This document shows, piece by piece, positions 21,935-33,606 of a stretch of 64,000 nucleotides of DNA. How positions within the stretch are numbered: the first letter of the stretch is position 1; each line of letters opens with the position of its first letter. The translations under genes were made by a program, and so were the position numbers. The DNA lies in the NCBI RefSeq assembly GCF_000275845.1, contig NW_006766887.1, positions 480,951 through 544,950 on the forward strand. Direction: 5' to 3'. The notes under the pieces were generated by a model. The model was not told the DNA's origin. It worked only from the letters and a program-made list of their open reading frames with translations, and ran no database searches. Source of the DNA: Dichomitus squalens LYAD-421 SS1 (Eukaryota > Basidiomycota > Agaricomycetes > Polyporales > Polyporaceae).

Positions 21935-23636
21935 ATGCCAGGTGGTCCGGTAGCTGCAGGCGGGGGCATCAATGCCTCCGGCTCCAAGAACAAGTTGGCG
22001 GGCATCGCCATGACCGCCTTCGCCGCCTTCGGTGGTATCCTCTTCGGTTACGACACCGGTACGATCGCTGGTATCAAACAGATGCCCGACTGGCTCCGCA
22101 AGTTCGGCGTCCACACCACCGACACTACCACCTACCCTCTCGGTTACTACCTGCCCTCGTCGCGCGAGTCGCTGGTAGTCTCCATCCTCTCTGCTGGGAC
22201 CTTCTTTGGTGAGCCGTTCCTGCTATCCTTCACTTCTTCCACGAGCGCTGACATGACTTTTTCAGGTGCCCTTCTCGGTGCCCCAGTGGCCGATATCCTG
22301 GGTCGTCGGATTGGTATCATGGTCTCCTGCTTGGTCTTCTCCCTTGGCGTTGCCCTCCAGACCGGTTCCAACAATCTCGCCACATTCGTAGTCGGCCGTG
22401 TCTTCGCCGGCGGAGGTGTCGGTTTGGTCTCCACCCTCATCCCCATGTACCAGTCCGAGTGTTCGCCCAAGTGGATCCGTGGTGCTGTTGTTGCCGGTTA
22501 CCAATGGGCGATCACTATCGGTCTCCTGCTTGCCTCCGTCATCAACAACGCGACCAAGAACCGCCCAAACCACTCTGCGTGGCAGATCCCCATCTCCATC
22601 CAATTCATTTGGGCCTTCATCCTCACCCTCGGCATGTTCTACCTCCCCGAGTCGCCCCGTTGGCTTATCAAAAAGGGTAGGGACGAGGCTGCTGCTCGTG
22701 CCCTCTCTCGCCTCACGTCGCTCCCTCCTGACGACCCAGAGGTCGAGACGGAGCTGAACGACATCCGCGCTGCCCTTGCTGAAGAACAGAAGCTCGGCGA
22801 CAGCACGTACATCGACTGCTTCAGGTTCTCGGACAACAAGATCTTCCTCCGTACCATGTCTGGTATCCTTATCCAAGCGTGGCAGCAGCTCACTGGCATC
22901 AACTTCATCTTCTACTGTGAGTTTGAGATACTTTGTGGTATCGCACGGACTCTTTCACTGATCGATGTTCACAGATGGCACGACCTTCTTCCAGAACTCC
23001 GGCATCAAGAACCCCTTCCTGATCTCGGTCGCGACCAACATCGTCAACTGCTTCATGACCCTGCCGGGTATGTGGGGCATCGAGAGGTTCGGTCGCCGCT
23101 CCCTCCTCCTCTATGGTGCCGTCGTCATGTGCATCTGCGAGTTTATCGTCGCGATCGTCGGCGTCACCATCTCCGTCGAAAACCAGTCCGGCCAGCAGGC
23201 GCTCATCGCGCTCGTCTGCATCTACATCGCCGCCTTCGCCTCCACATGGGGCCCCATCGCCTGGGTCATCTGCGGCGAGATCTTCCCGCTCAACATCCGC
23301 GCCAAGGCGATGTCGCTCTCCGCCGCGTCGAACTGGCTCTGGAATTTCGGCATCGGCTACGCCACGCCTTACCTCGTCAACAGCGGCCCCGGCAACGCCG
23401 ACCTCGGTGTCAAGGTGTTCTTCATCTGGGGCTCGACGTGTGCGGGCTGCGTGATCTTCACCTACTTCTGCATCCCCGAGACCAAGGGCCTGTCGCTCGA
23501 GCAGGTCGACCTTCTCTACCAGAACTCGACGCCCATCACGTCCGTGCGCTACCGCGAGGAGATCATCGCTCAGGACGTGCACGTCTCGGACATCAAGCAG
23601 GAGGCCGAGCACCACGACGAGGTCGAGAAGGTCTAA
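21935..23636 (+). CDS. MFS hexose transporter, copy 1
   Basis: This is a plasma-membrane sugar:H+ type transporter of the SP family, about 528 residues, with twelve predicted membrane helices. Exons are 21935-22208, 22266-22916 and 22975-23636. Family signatures are present: FGGILFGYDTGTIAG in TM1, GRRIGIMVSCLVF in loop 2-3, the PESPRWL sequence in the middle loop, QQLTGINFIFYY in TM7, FGRRSLLLYG in loop 8-9 and the closing PETKGLSLEQVD motif. The cytosolic tail is acidic. All sugar-porter motifs are intact, so it should function. A close paralogue lies on the opposite strand at 61968-63748. Sugar preference cannot be told from sequence. Confidence 0.94.
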
Positions 23637-24301
23637 GCGCCTTTCCTCCATGGGTCAGTTTGCGAGGATATGTGGCAATGTCCTCGCGTGTAATGTTAGA
23701 AAGCGTGAGCTTCGTTCATCGCTCTCATCGTCATGAGTTATGTAATGCCTTGCATCTGCATCGTGCATCGTCATCAGTGTTATTCATACTTGCCCTCATT
23801 CACGCGTATTGACGTCTCTTAATGGCACTTACGTTCTAGTACTATATCCTCTAGTACGGATACCTGTTCATGTACTGTAGTCCCAAAATTACAGCAATCT
23901 TTCGCTGCTCAACGAACCGAGTGCTCCGAGTCAACGAAATCGCGAAGGCGATTGTGAGACGCCTTGACAAACATGATGCATGATGTCCCGCGTTGCGCAG
24001 CGCCAAAGGCTGTGTTACACGAATATCGAATATCGCTTGCTGCTGGCGCGATCACAGAGTTGAACACCACTAGTGCTTTGACAACGAGACAGTGCGCGAA
24101 ACCACCCATGTCGCTCGCCGAAAATCCGTTTGCTGATCCCTGCCACCACAGAAGTCGTTCATGCAGGTGGACCACCTACTACTAGAAGCGGCTAGCGTTG
24201 CATACCTCGAAGGCACGCTTCCATCGCACCCAGTATCGTGAAGGCATAAGGGTAAGTTGGAAATCTGTTGAGTAGCATCCTCGGTACCAACTGACCCAGC
24301 G
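23637..24301. other. intergenic
   Basis: This contains the transporter 3' UTR and the HET-gene promoter. No other feature was seen. Confidence 0.4.
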
Positions 24302-26230
24302 TTGTCCTTGCATCTCGTCAGACGGGTCGCTATGTGGCTTCTGGACACGGATGACGGCTCTTTCTTCTGGATTGACCGGCCGCGAGAGCACCGCTATGCC
24401 ATCCTATCTCACGTCTGGCGTCAGGGGGGAGAAGAGACGTTCCAGGATCTTAGAGCTCTGCAGAACGCGGAGAAAGCACGGAAGGGTTTGAAGCGGCGTT
24501 TACTCAAGATTCGGACACCCCTCCCTTCGGTTCTGTCCCGAGCCTCGGACAAGATCAGAGGCTGTTGCGCGGTCGCCAGGAAACACGGCTACCGCTGGGC
24601 GTGGATCGACTCGTGTTGTATTGACAAGACAAGCAGCAGCGAGCTCTCCGAGGCCATCAACTCCATGCACGAGTGGTACGCCGCGGCAGACGTCTGCTTC
24701 GCGCTCCTGGACGACGTCGGGGACGACCACGATCCGCGCTTAAAGGACTCGAAGTTCCGCAGGAGCAGATGGTTCACTCGCGGCTGGACCCTCCAGGAGC
24801 TCATTGCGCCCGCAGTCGTCGTCTTCTTCTCCAAGGACTGGCGTCTCCTCGGGACGAAGGAACAGCTGGCGGATCTCGTCGAGCAAATCACAGGGGTCGA
24901 CCGGGCGGTGCTGAGGCACGAGATCCCTCTGGACGCGGTCAGCGTCGCCCGACGGATGTCATGGGCGTCGAAGCGGCAAACTACGCGTGAAGAGGACAGG
25001 GCGTACTCGCTCATGGGCATCTTCGGCGTCAACATGCCAACGATCTATGGAGAAGGCCAGAACGCGTTCATTAGGCTCCAGGAGGAGATTCTCAAACACG
25101 TTCCTGACCAGACGATCTTTGCGTGGGGACCCACCCTCTTCGACGATGCCGTGCTTTACAAGGGCCTTGGCCCACGCTCCGTCGTGGACGACAGCAGATA
25201 TTGGCAGTCGCGTAACCTGCTCGCTTGGTCGCCCGATGCGTTCATCACCTCGGGTGGCATCTCGTCTATTTCCCTCGAGGCGTTCGAGAACCGTGTGGGG
25301 TTAGCCTTTTCCTTCTCGGAATATCACGTCACGAGTTACGGTATGCGGTTACGCGTGCCTCTCATTCCCATCCAACACGGTTCCAACAAGACGACGTATT
25401 TGGCGATTCTGGCTTGTGAGGATGCTGCCGGGAACTTGCTAGCCTTGATGCTCTTTCCTCAGCGCGAGGGCTCGAGCCGCTATTACGTCGGCCATTACGT
25501 TGGAAGCCCTCAGGTGCCTCCGTACGCATACTTTCGGGCTGTGAGCCTGTCGAAAGCGCGGTTATCGGAAATTTTACATACCGCGGGAATCCAGGACGTC
25601 TGCATCCCCTACCGCGCGTCCCTCATGGGGCACCGGAAGCCTCAGCCCATCGCATCACCAGCCCTTTTCAAGTGTCCTTGTGACGTCGTCGTCCCAGGAT
25701 GGGTCGCATCGAAGCTTAGGGAGGAAGGGTTCGCCGCCGCCGCTCTGCGAGAGAACAATGACGACGACCTGACGCTGCACATCTCGGAGGTGACCTCGTT
25801 TGCAGATTCTATCCTCGTGCTCAAGAGCGCCAAGGAGACAATACGGATACATATGGGTCGCTGTCCATGCATTGGACAGTTCCTGGCGGTCTCCGTAGTC
25901 GGCTCGGGCGATGCGGGTCTGGAAAGGGCGGCGACAGTGCGGTCAGGCGGCATGGTCTCGGGCTTTGACAATGGCTTGCTGTCGTCAAGGCAAGACAAAA
26001 GGTCTATTGCGTCTTTGGGAGCGGTAGATCGCCCATTCGGAGCGGCCAAAATCGCGGATCTCGCTCCTCGATGTCCCACTGGACACGTTGCGGCCTGGGA
26101 AGGGGGATCGAAGGAGTTTGCATACGGCAATCGGACTGTCCGATTGACGTTCAGCGCGTGGTTAACTCGTCAGGACGTATATACATTGGGTGTAGAGCTA
26201 GGCACGGAGGAGGTTCCTGAGGTTGAATAG
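24302..26230 (+). CDS. HET-domain protein
   Basis: Proteins with this domain act in allorecognition, where incompatible partners trigger death of fused cells; the role here is inferred. A single intronless frame of up to 642 residues is open, but ATG 24332 (MWLLDTDDGSFFW, residue 11) is the more usual start for the family. The HET domain covers roughly residues 25-260: YAILSHVW, then GYRWAWIDSCCIDKTSSSEL, EAINSMHEWYAAADVCFALL, RSRWFTRGWTLQELIAP, and the closing REEDRAYSLMGIFGVNMP and IYGEGQNAFIRLQEEIL. The C-terminal 350 residues are unassigned and may bind a partner. No NACHT or WD repeats are visible. It lies near the transposon island. Confidence 0.92.
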   Translation: MSLHLVRRVAMWLLDTDDGSFFWIDRPREHRYAILSHVWRQGGEETFQDLRALQNAEKARKGLKRRLLKIRTPLPSVLSRASDKIRGCCAVARKHGYRWAWIDSCCIDKTSSSELSEAINSMHEWYAAADVCFALLDDVGDDHDPRLKDSKFRRSRWFTRGWTLQELIAPAVVVFFSKDWRLLGTKEQLADLVEQITGVDRAVLRHEIPLDAVSVARRMSWASKRQTTREEDRAYSLMGIFGVNMPTIYGEGQNAFIRLQEEILKHVPDQTIFAWGPTLFDDAVLYKGLGPRSVVDDSRYWQSRNLLAWSPDAFITSGGISSISLEAFENRVGLAFSFSEYHVTSYGMRLRVPLIPIQHGSNKTTYLAILACEDAAGNLLALMLFPQREGSSRYYVGHYVGSPQVPPYAYFRAVSLSKARLSEILHTAGIQDVCIPYRASLMGHRKPQPIASPALFKCPCDVVVPGWVASKLREEGFAAAALRENNDDDLTLHISEVTSFADSILVLKSAKETIRIHMGRCPCIGQFLAVSVVGSGDAGLERAATVRSGGMVSGFDNGLLSSRQDKRSIASLGAVDRPFGAAKIADLAPRCPTGHVAAWEGGSKEFAYGNRTVRLTFSAWLTRQDVYTLGVELGTEEVPEVE

Positions 26231-27189
26231 ACTCACGCGTTAGTCACCTTCCACAGTCATATTATAAAGAGCTGTGCTGGCGTAACGCAAGTGTGCGCTG
26301 TGGTATCAGGTGCACGCAAGCATACAATTGGGCCCCGCGAGACCCACTTCTCACCGATATGGTTTGATTCCCAATGGAAAACAGTGTTCCTCTTATATCC
26401 GACTGCTCTCCCTTACAAAGGTCGCGTGCATACGAAGATACGGCGTTATGCACTAGTGGGAATGGGTACCATGTCCATGATGTCCCATCAGACCGCAATA
26501 TTCGAACAAAATCAGTGAGGGCCGGAGCCACACTCCCGTTTTGCGGCATCAATCCGGCTTGACACAGAAATATGACTACCAAATCTTGATGGTACCACAA
26601 ACGAAGTCCGTCGCCCGGGGACTTCCTATGGGTTGTCAGCGGGGCGGACGTTACTCAAAGATAACCATCCACAACGTCATGCCGGCGCAGCGCCACCTTT
26701 CGACGTCAAATGTCGCAGCAGAACAATTCGAAAGCGTGGGGATGTACCAAGCCGGCGCGTAATACAGCGCCGTCTGTCATACAAACTTTGAAAGGCAGCC
26801 AGAAAAGTCGTGCAGCCGGAAAGTAGCGTACCATGGTGCGTATCGAAGTTCCTAGCGAAGACTTGACAGAGGCGCGCCACATGACCCATAACGGTGAGGG
26901 GGGCGGAAGTAAATGATGTACGCGTGGCTGAGATTTTCTTTTCAAAGGCGGCGACAGAGAAAGCCTGGCGACATGAGTCGATGGCTGTTGAGGATTTGGA
27001 GGTTTAGGCTGCAGAAAGGCTCTGTTCGAGTGAATTCACCGGGAGACGCCCGATAGCCATGGGCCGCCTTACGTAAGTCCAGCAGGAAATGCCCGGCTTC
27101 CAGCAAGCAAGTCTCTTTCCCCAGTGTCCTCACTCACCAATTTCTCTGCTGTCCGCCTTTCCCCCTGCTCCCGTCAAGGTTGTCTCAAA
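26231..27189. other. intergenic
   Basis: About 960 bp lie between the HET gene and TIM23. Frames on both strands are short and featureless. No RNA gene or transposon end was recognised. Confidence 0.4.
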
Positions 27190-28072
27190 ATGGCTGGCGC
27201 ACGCGATACCGTCGACTATTCTTTGCTCAAGGATGACCAAATCGATGCGATGGCCAGCTCAGGCTCGGACCTGCTCCTCGGCTCCTTCGATCCCTCAAAA
27301 CTCCATCCACTGGCTGGCATAGAAGACAAGCTCGACTACCTCCAGCTGGATGATGACAAAACAAGTGACCTTCCAGGAGCTGGGGGCGCGATTCCCTCGC
27401 GGGGCTGGAGTGATGACTTGTGTTATGGCACGGGAACGATGTATCTCAGCGGTTCGTACTCTTTATCGGCTTTTCACGTCTGCCCCTTCTTTCATCATCG
27501 TTCTCCTTCGAAGGCGGGGTCAGCACGATCATGCTAGTCTGACCGGATGTCGCTCCTATTCGTCACACCTTATCTCCCCTTATTGTTTTGCGCCATCACA
27601 TGCTCACACCACACCTCCAGGGCTCGCCCTTGGCGGCGTGTGGGGACTGCGCGAGGGCGCACGTAGACCCCTGGCGGTGTCCAATGCCAGGCTAAGGATC
27701 AACAGCATCCTCAACTCGGTCACCCGTCGAGGCACATTCATAGGGAACTCTGCCGGCTGTCTCGGTACGAACGCTTCTCCTCTTTGACGTGTTTCGCTTA
27801 TTCATTCATCCCCGTACAGCTCTCGTCTACAACGCCTTTAATTCCTCAATAGACCATTTCCGTGGCATGCACGACACATACGGAAGCATGGCTGCTGGCG
27901 CACTTACTGGCGCGTTATATAAGTCAACCGGTACGCCTTCTTAATTGCTTCTCCGCGACTATCCGTTCTTATTGTTTTGCCTCATGTAGCCGGTGTGAAG
28001 CCCGCCCTTGCCGCGGCAACTTTCATCTCAGGACTCGCCGGGTTGTGGAGTTATGTTAAGACCGCAGTCTAG
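27190..28072 (+). CDS. TIM23: mitochondrial import translocase subunit Tim23
   Basis: Tim23 forms the presequence channel of the inner mitochondrial membrane. Exons 27190-27451, 27621-27764, 27820-27930 and 27990-28072 give about 199 residues. The hydrophilic N-terminal half (DTVDYSLLKDDQIDAM to LQLDDDKTS) faces the intermembrane space. The membrane half carries GTMYLSGLALGGVWGLREG, RINSILNSVTRRGTFIGNS, ALVYNAFNSSIDHFRG and a last GxxxG-rich helix, AALAAATFISGLAGLW-like, ending SYVKTAV. This is the classic Tim17/Tim22/Tim23 fold with the family's length. It is the only TIM-family gene in the window. Confidence 0.93.
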
Positions 28073-28567
28073 TATATTTCATGTATAATCTATCGTACAT
28101 TAATCCCATGTGAGTCATCGTCCCCGCTTTCCATCATCCTCCGTCCGCGGCTGGCTGCTGTTAAGTTTAGATAACCTCCTGCCTCGGGTCAGACTGGCCG
28201 TCGGTTTGGAACCGGCGTCATTGATTTGACATAACCTCTTGAGACTTCGAGCCCTGGAATCGGAAGCAACCCTGCATCGATCAGCCACTATGAGGAATTT
28301 TCTCTATTGCCGCTAGTATTTAGTCCCGCACCGAATGTGGCTAAGCTCAGTTCCTCTGCGTGCTGCCGTACCGTCGTCTGCCGCAGTGGATCCGTTGTGC
28401 CCTCCTTGGCCTCTTTGGATTTTTGGTCGGCCTGTGGATGTGGACGCCTGCTCAGCCTCTTCTGCAAAGCGCTGCTCCATCTCGGCTAAATCACAAGGCT
28501 TCAAGCATTTCGTGCGTTTGCCTCACGGCGTTACCGTTGGACCCAGACTTACGGTAGAAGCGCGCAT
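28073..28567. other. intergenic / velvet gene leader
   Basis: This covers the TIM23 3' UTR and the 5' region of the velvet gene. A frame at 28360-28557 has a hydrophobic run but no start context or family match, so it was not called. Confidence 0.4.
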
Positions 28568-29743
28568 ATGGTACGTCTCCCTTTTGTCTCCGCGTCTTCA
28601 TCTAGCACAAACCACCCTTGCTCCCTTCCTCTTGCTCAGCTCACCCAGACCGTTCCCCTCGACCGCTGTGCGACTCCCTTGCACAACGGTATCACCAAAT
28701 CCTGCGGGCACACCGTTACACCCAAGGATCGGACGAAACTCTCGATAAATTTCCTATCCAGCGAAAGCCCCCTCGCAGAGGGTACCACGTCCCCTCCGCA
28801 ACGGTCTTCCGCACTGTCCAGTAGGGCGCGCGGTGTAAATCGACAGCCTCCTATCCTGAACAGTTCTGAAGACATTGAGATCGCGACCGAAGGGTCCAGC
28901 AGTGAATCCAGGTGGGTGCCAGCAAGGAATTACGTGCTATAAAGCTTCGTATGACGTTGGCCGAATTGTTCACAGATCGTACCGCCTCGAGATCGTACAA
29001 CATCCCCACCGCACAGCAGAGTTTGGCGCGTCTGCTCTCACGCGCCTTCCTCTCGCACCCCCGCTGATAGCGCAGTTGATAATGCGCGACTCGGCGGGAC
29101 GCACTGTTACCGAGTAAGTAGCACGAGGGGGTTCGAGCAACAATAGGTATTCGCTGAGAAACTCCCCAGCGAGATGGACCTGCCGTTCCTTGTCGCTCAG
29201 GTGTCTCTCATGAGCAGCGACGGTTCCGCGTCAATGGATTATGGTACGAGTCATGACGGACGGCCTGCCCGCGACAGGTTGCTGTACGGCAACTTGGTGT
29301 CCTCTCCCCATATTCTACGCAATCTACAAGGAAGGAGAGGGGTCTACTTCATGTTTCCCGATGTTTCCGTCCGCCAGAGGGGTCATTTCCTGCTGAAAGT
29401 CACTCTGATCCGGTTACCACGGTTCGTCGCCATAGGCAGCTGCAATACATCCATTGCTGACGTGGTTCAGATTCGATGACCCTGTGGCACTAGCCCAGCA
29501 GAATGGTCGAGGAGCCATCGTTGCGGAAGCACGATCCCTCCCTTTTGAAGTGTTCCCACTCCGAGAATACGTTGCTCCCGGTGAGAACGAATTGCGCCCC
29601 AGCGGATCACAAAAACTCACGATATGGTTGCTCCCTTTCACGAAGCACAAACACCATTGACGCAGTACTTCCTGCAGCAAGGTGCCCGAATGTACGCTTT
29701 TGCCACTACAACTAACTTTGCCCGAGGACCGCCGCTGAGTTGA
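28568..29743 (+). CDS. velvet-domain regulator
   Basis: Velvet proteins are fungal DNA-binding factors, often heteromeric, that control development and secondary metabolism. The tentative start is ATG 28568, possibly followed at once by an intron (gtacgt ... ctcag, to 28639). Later exons are roughly 28640-28911, 28977-29113, 29170-29421, 29471-29581 and 29646-29743. The domain begins SYRLEIVQHPHRTAEFG and continues RLPLAPPLIAQLIMRD. After the next intron come LPFLVAQVSLMSSDGS, LLYGNLVSSPHILRNLQGRR, GVYFMFPDVSVR and LKVTLIRLPRFDD. It ends with PLTQYFLQQGARMYAF and a short tail. The fold is complete. The subclass (VosA, VelB or VeA-like) is unsettled. The N-terminal 90 residues are low-complexity, so the start is the weak point. 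Confidence 0.87.
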
Positions 29744-30757
29744 TGACTCTCCTACATCAAGGATCGGACCGCCCCCGCGTTCTCTGTAACCCTTTCCCCA
29801 CACGCACACGATATACCAGATACCGACAGCGCACACACGCGCTCCACGCGATCGACGATCTACTTGTTGTACTCGACTCGGGACCCATAAGTGCTGTAGG
29901 CGCTCCGCCGGGTGTGTAGATCTATTGTTGCCTTTGTTTTCGTACCCATTGTTCGACTGGCGCCGCCCCGCCCCCGAGTATCCACTAGTCCTTTCGTTCC
30001 ACCTTCGTTCTACGCTAATGCCCCCTTGGACGCTCGGATTGATTGCCTTGGCCTCCGAGGACGTTTTACATATGCCGTATAGAGTAATCTCGTCCCTTGT
30101 TCGTTACGCTTCCCGCTTGGCAGATGGAACGTCCATGCATTGTGGCGTTCGGCGCACGCAACATGACAGATTATTTGTGTGATGCATGTTGCTTCCTGGC
30201 CTTTGCGCCCCGTCGATGGTTGTCGTTTGCATTGGACATGCTGTATGGCAAGATACGCCTCCGGGTTGTGTTGATCTACCGAATAGTGCGCCACAGCAGG
30301 ATAGAGAACGGGATATGGGTCGCCGCAAGAGGTACGTCGTATGTGCACACGCCTCAGCGGGGTTCTTCCGCTCAATAGGGCGAGTCTACAGGAGAAGGAA
30401 TCTTCTGGACGTTGCAGGTACCCCGGCCTTGAGGCCTAGGAGCTGTGCAGAGCGTGGTCAAGCCGTGCCGGGAGTCTTCGCGCGCAGAGCACAGGTCATT
30501 GCTGCGGACGCTTCTCCGCAGGTAGCCTATCGAACTGTAGTACAGTGCCGGGAGAAACGACGTTCGTTGGGGGAGATTGGTCAGAAGGGCGATGTCAAGA
30601 CGGCGTTGGCACACAGCCGCAAGTCTGCGCTTGCCGCCATCCTGCGCGGCAGCTCCGTCACGTGCCCCTCCTATTATAAGCGTTCGTTGCATCGCGGCCG
30701 TTCCATCTTCTTCTCGTACAAACCTTCTTCTCAGCTTTCTCCTTCTCCATCTCCACC
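29744..30757. other. intergenic, 1 kb
   Basis: The only feature seen is an ATTATAA-type TATA element at about 30671-30678, some 85 bp before the CYSTM-like start. A pyrimidine-rich stretch follows it. Confidence 0.4.
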
Positions 30758-31246
30758 ATGTCCAACCGAGACTACTACGGCGGCGGCGGCCAGCAGCAGT
30801 ACTACCCTCCCCAGGGTGCGTCTCATGTTATGTGCCTAGCGGGCCGAGGCAGACTGATGTCATTTGCTCGTTGACAGGCCCTCCCCCTGGCCAGGGTGGT
30901 TACTACCCCCAGCAGCCCCAGCCAGCCTATGGCCAGCAGCCCTACGGCGGCCAGCCTTATGGCCAGCAGCCCTATCAGCCTCAGCCCCCTCCGCAGACCG
31001 TTTACGTGTACGTAGTGGCGCCGAGCTTTGTCTGTGGTCCAGTATGACTGAACGCCGATCGTTTCGGAATGGTATAGACAACAGCAAGACAAGGGTGGCG
31101 GAGACGGATGCATGGCATGTCTGGCGGGAATGTGTTTGTGCTGCTGTGCTGAAGGTGCGTTCTCATCGTGATACTCGCCTGTCTGCACTGTCCCCTGACC
31201 GCTGTATCTGCGCCCCTCAGAATTGTGCTGCGATTGCTTGTTCTAG
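30758..31246 (+). CDS. small Pro/Gln/Tyr-rich protein with CYSTM-type tail
   Basis: Exons 30758-30815, 30878-31007, 31078-31154 and 31221-31246 give about 96 residues. The N-terminus is MSNRDYYGGGGQQQYYPPQG, followed by repeats of GQQPYGGQPYGQQPYQPQ type. The C-terminus is a short Cys-rich hydrophobic segment, MACLAGMCLCCCAEELCCDC, ending LF. That layout matches CYSTM proteins, tail-anchored or palmitoylated stress proteins of the plasma membrane in fungi and plants. All junctions keep frame and the final exon encodes only eight and two-thirds codons. The specific role is unknown. Confidence 0.85.
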
Positions 31247-31801
31247 AGTCGTACGACAGGCTCTGCCGGCTTGAGCATGTCCTTTCAACTCGTTTCTCAT
31301 ACTCCGTCCGCTACTCCCGGTCCTGTATGATCCCGCATGTACTATAGGACGATCTCTTACACATGGCTACGTTTATGATGTCTACGCGACGCTAGTGGAT
31401 GCTACTTCTTTCTCGTCTAAAAGCTGGTTCATTTTGAATATGTCGATCGCCAATGACGACTGTGGCGATATTTATTGTGCAGCCGGCCCGTCAACGCAAT
31501 CGACAGCTCAGCAGCTCGTCAGGCTGTGAGAATGGCCGCAAAGTGCGCTGGAAACATGCACTGGTCCGAGCGCAACGACGCTGGCCCGGGTCCCGGCTTG
31601 TCCGGACGGTGTCCTGCCTGATTGAGCGTTCACTGGGCCGAGCCCCGGCCGAGGCGCGGCTTCAAAAGGGAAGGCTGTGATTTGTCGGGAGGCAGCTGCT
31701 CCGGGAATGCCCGGGAGAGGTGTCGTGACGAGTGTGACGGCGGGCAGCTTGCTCTCTCGAATATCCGCGTCGTCGTCGACCGACTTGTGCTCATCCCCAA
31801 A
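31247..31801. other. intergenic
   Basis: This is the 3' UTR of the CYSTM-like gene and the CYT1 promoter. Nothing else was recognised. Confidence 0.4.
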
Positions 31802-33169
31802 ATGCTTGCCAGGCTCCCTGCGGGTGCCCTGAAGAACGTCGCAGCCCTTCCTGGGGCCTGCTCGACGGTCTTCACCGCCGCGCGCTCTCTCCCGGTGCGT
31901 GCTTTTCGTCTTTCTGGCCTGGTGACGCGCTCACGACTCGAACAGCGTGTCCGTTTTGCCTCCACTTCCTCGACTTCCTCTTCCGCGTTCGAGGTACGAA
32001 CCACTCGCGTTCTGGTATGGTGGGACTTTGGTTGAACTTGGTACCGTTTCTCTAGTCCTTCGCCAATTCCCGTGCGGCCTTGGCCTCCGCGACCCTCTTG
32101 ACCGTCGGTTCCGTTGCGTGGTACGCCAACTTGTACGGCACTCTCCCCTTTATTGGCGAGGTCCATGCCAACTCTCCCGCTGAGGAGGGTCTCCACCCGC
32201 CCCACTACCCCTGGTCCCACTCAGGATGGTTTGATTCCTTCGACCACGCCAGGTAGCTACTTCTTCCGGTTGTCACATCCGAAGCGTTTTTCTTAACGAG
32301 CCATTGCAGCATCCGGAGAGGATACCAGGTGTACCGCGAAGTTTGCGCTGCCTGCCACTCTCTGGACCGCATTGCCTGGCGCAATCTTGTCGGTGTCTCC
32401 CACACCGTGGACGAGGTCAAGGCCATGGCCGAGGAGATCGAGTACCAGGACGGTCCCGACGACCAGGGCGAAATGTTCCAGCGCCCGGGCAAGCTCTCCG
32501 ACTACCTGCCCCCTCCCTACCCGAACGAGGAGGCCGCTCGCGCCAGCAATGGTGGTGCGCTTCCTCCCGACTTGAGTCTGATCGTCAAGGCCCGCCACGG
32601 CGGTGCGGTAGGTCTTCATTTTTCAAGTGTCGCATTATACCAGACTGAACGCAGTCACTTGGGTAGGACTACATCTTCTCTCTCCTCACCGGTTACAGGG
32701 ACCCCCCTGCGGGCTTCGAGATCCGTGAGGGCATGAACTACAACCCTTACTTCCCCGGCAACGCTATTTCTATGGCCCGTGTTCTCTTTGACGGTCTTGT
32801 AGAGTACGAGGACGGTACGTCGTGATACAGGACAGTTGCCATTGACGCAACTGATCTCGTCCCCCTCTAAGGCACTCCTGCTACCACGTCTCAGATGGCC
32901 AAGGATGTCGTCACGTTCTTAAACTGGGCGGCCGAGCCCGAGCACGACGAGCGCAAGAAGGGGGGTCTGAAGGCCGTCATCCTCTTCTCCACTTTGACCG
33001 TTATCGCCCTCTACGTGAAGCGCTTCAAGTGGCTGCCCATCAAGACGCGGAAGATCCGTGAGTGCTTTCCGCGCCTCGATGAATCTGCATTGTTGCTGAT
33101 GTTTGCCTCTTTTCAACTCATGGTCTCTTCATCCCTGAAGAGTATATCCCTCCCGCGGAGAAGCACTGA
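31802..33169 (+). CDS. CYT1: cytochrome c1, complex III
   Basis: Cytochrome c1 is the haem subunit of the bc1 complex that passes electrons from the Rieske protein to cytochrome c. Exons: 31802-31993, 32056-32252, 32310-32607, 32667-32814, 32872-33057 and 33141-33169. The N-terminus is a Ser/Arg-rich mitochondrial presequence (about 65 residues) followed by a sorting helix. [20 protein letters not shown] leads to the covalent haem site CAACH in [12 protein letters not shown]. The axial-Met region reads [21 protein letters not shown] single C-terminal anchor ([20 protein letters not shown]) precedes the short matrix tail ending PPAEKH. The length and every motif match functional homologues. 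Confidence 0.95.
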
Positions 33170-33606
33170 GAACTCTTAGAGTAGAGTACTAGAACCTGCC
33201 TGAAAGTCGTTTGGGACGTCCGTGTGCATAGTCGACATCCAAATGGACCGTTCTCTTCGCATACAATCATGTCACGATGCGACGGTGGGACGTCTCGTCG
33301 GGTTGTTGTTTCCTGGTACATAAGTAATGCGAATAATGCACCTCCAGCTCGATAGTGTGCATGTAGGCATTAAGGAAAGCGGGACGCCTTCACAGAATTG
33401 ACTACGACGACGCGTAGTTACGGGCCATAAATAATTACAAATTAAATGATCACGGGATATCCATTTGCGGTCTTGTCTCTCGACTGCCCTGTCAGACGTT
33501 CGCCCGTATACCACTTCGTACCTGCACGTCTTTCTGCCGTCTCACTCTTCTGGGCTTCCGTCAAATATCAAGACATTGTAGACGTTTAGAACTGCTTTTG
33601 ATTGGC
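33170..33606. other. intergenic
   Basis: AT-rich sequence between CYT1 and the SAC3-domain gene. No feature was recognised. Confidence 0.4.

Noticed and set aside
22905..23651. 248-codon minus-strand frame opposite transporter copy 1, and the matching plus-strand frame at 61938-62675
   Set aside because: These are mirror frames of the transporter exons; they recur in both copies only because the genes are paralogues.
21935..26230. Sugar transporter plus HET gene as a functional cluster
   Set aside because: Different promoters, long spacing and no pathway link; neighbourhood alone does not support a joint role.
28360..28557. Possible small membrane protein
   Set aside because: One hydrophobic run only, and it lies in the leader of the velvet gene with no homology I recognise.
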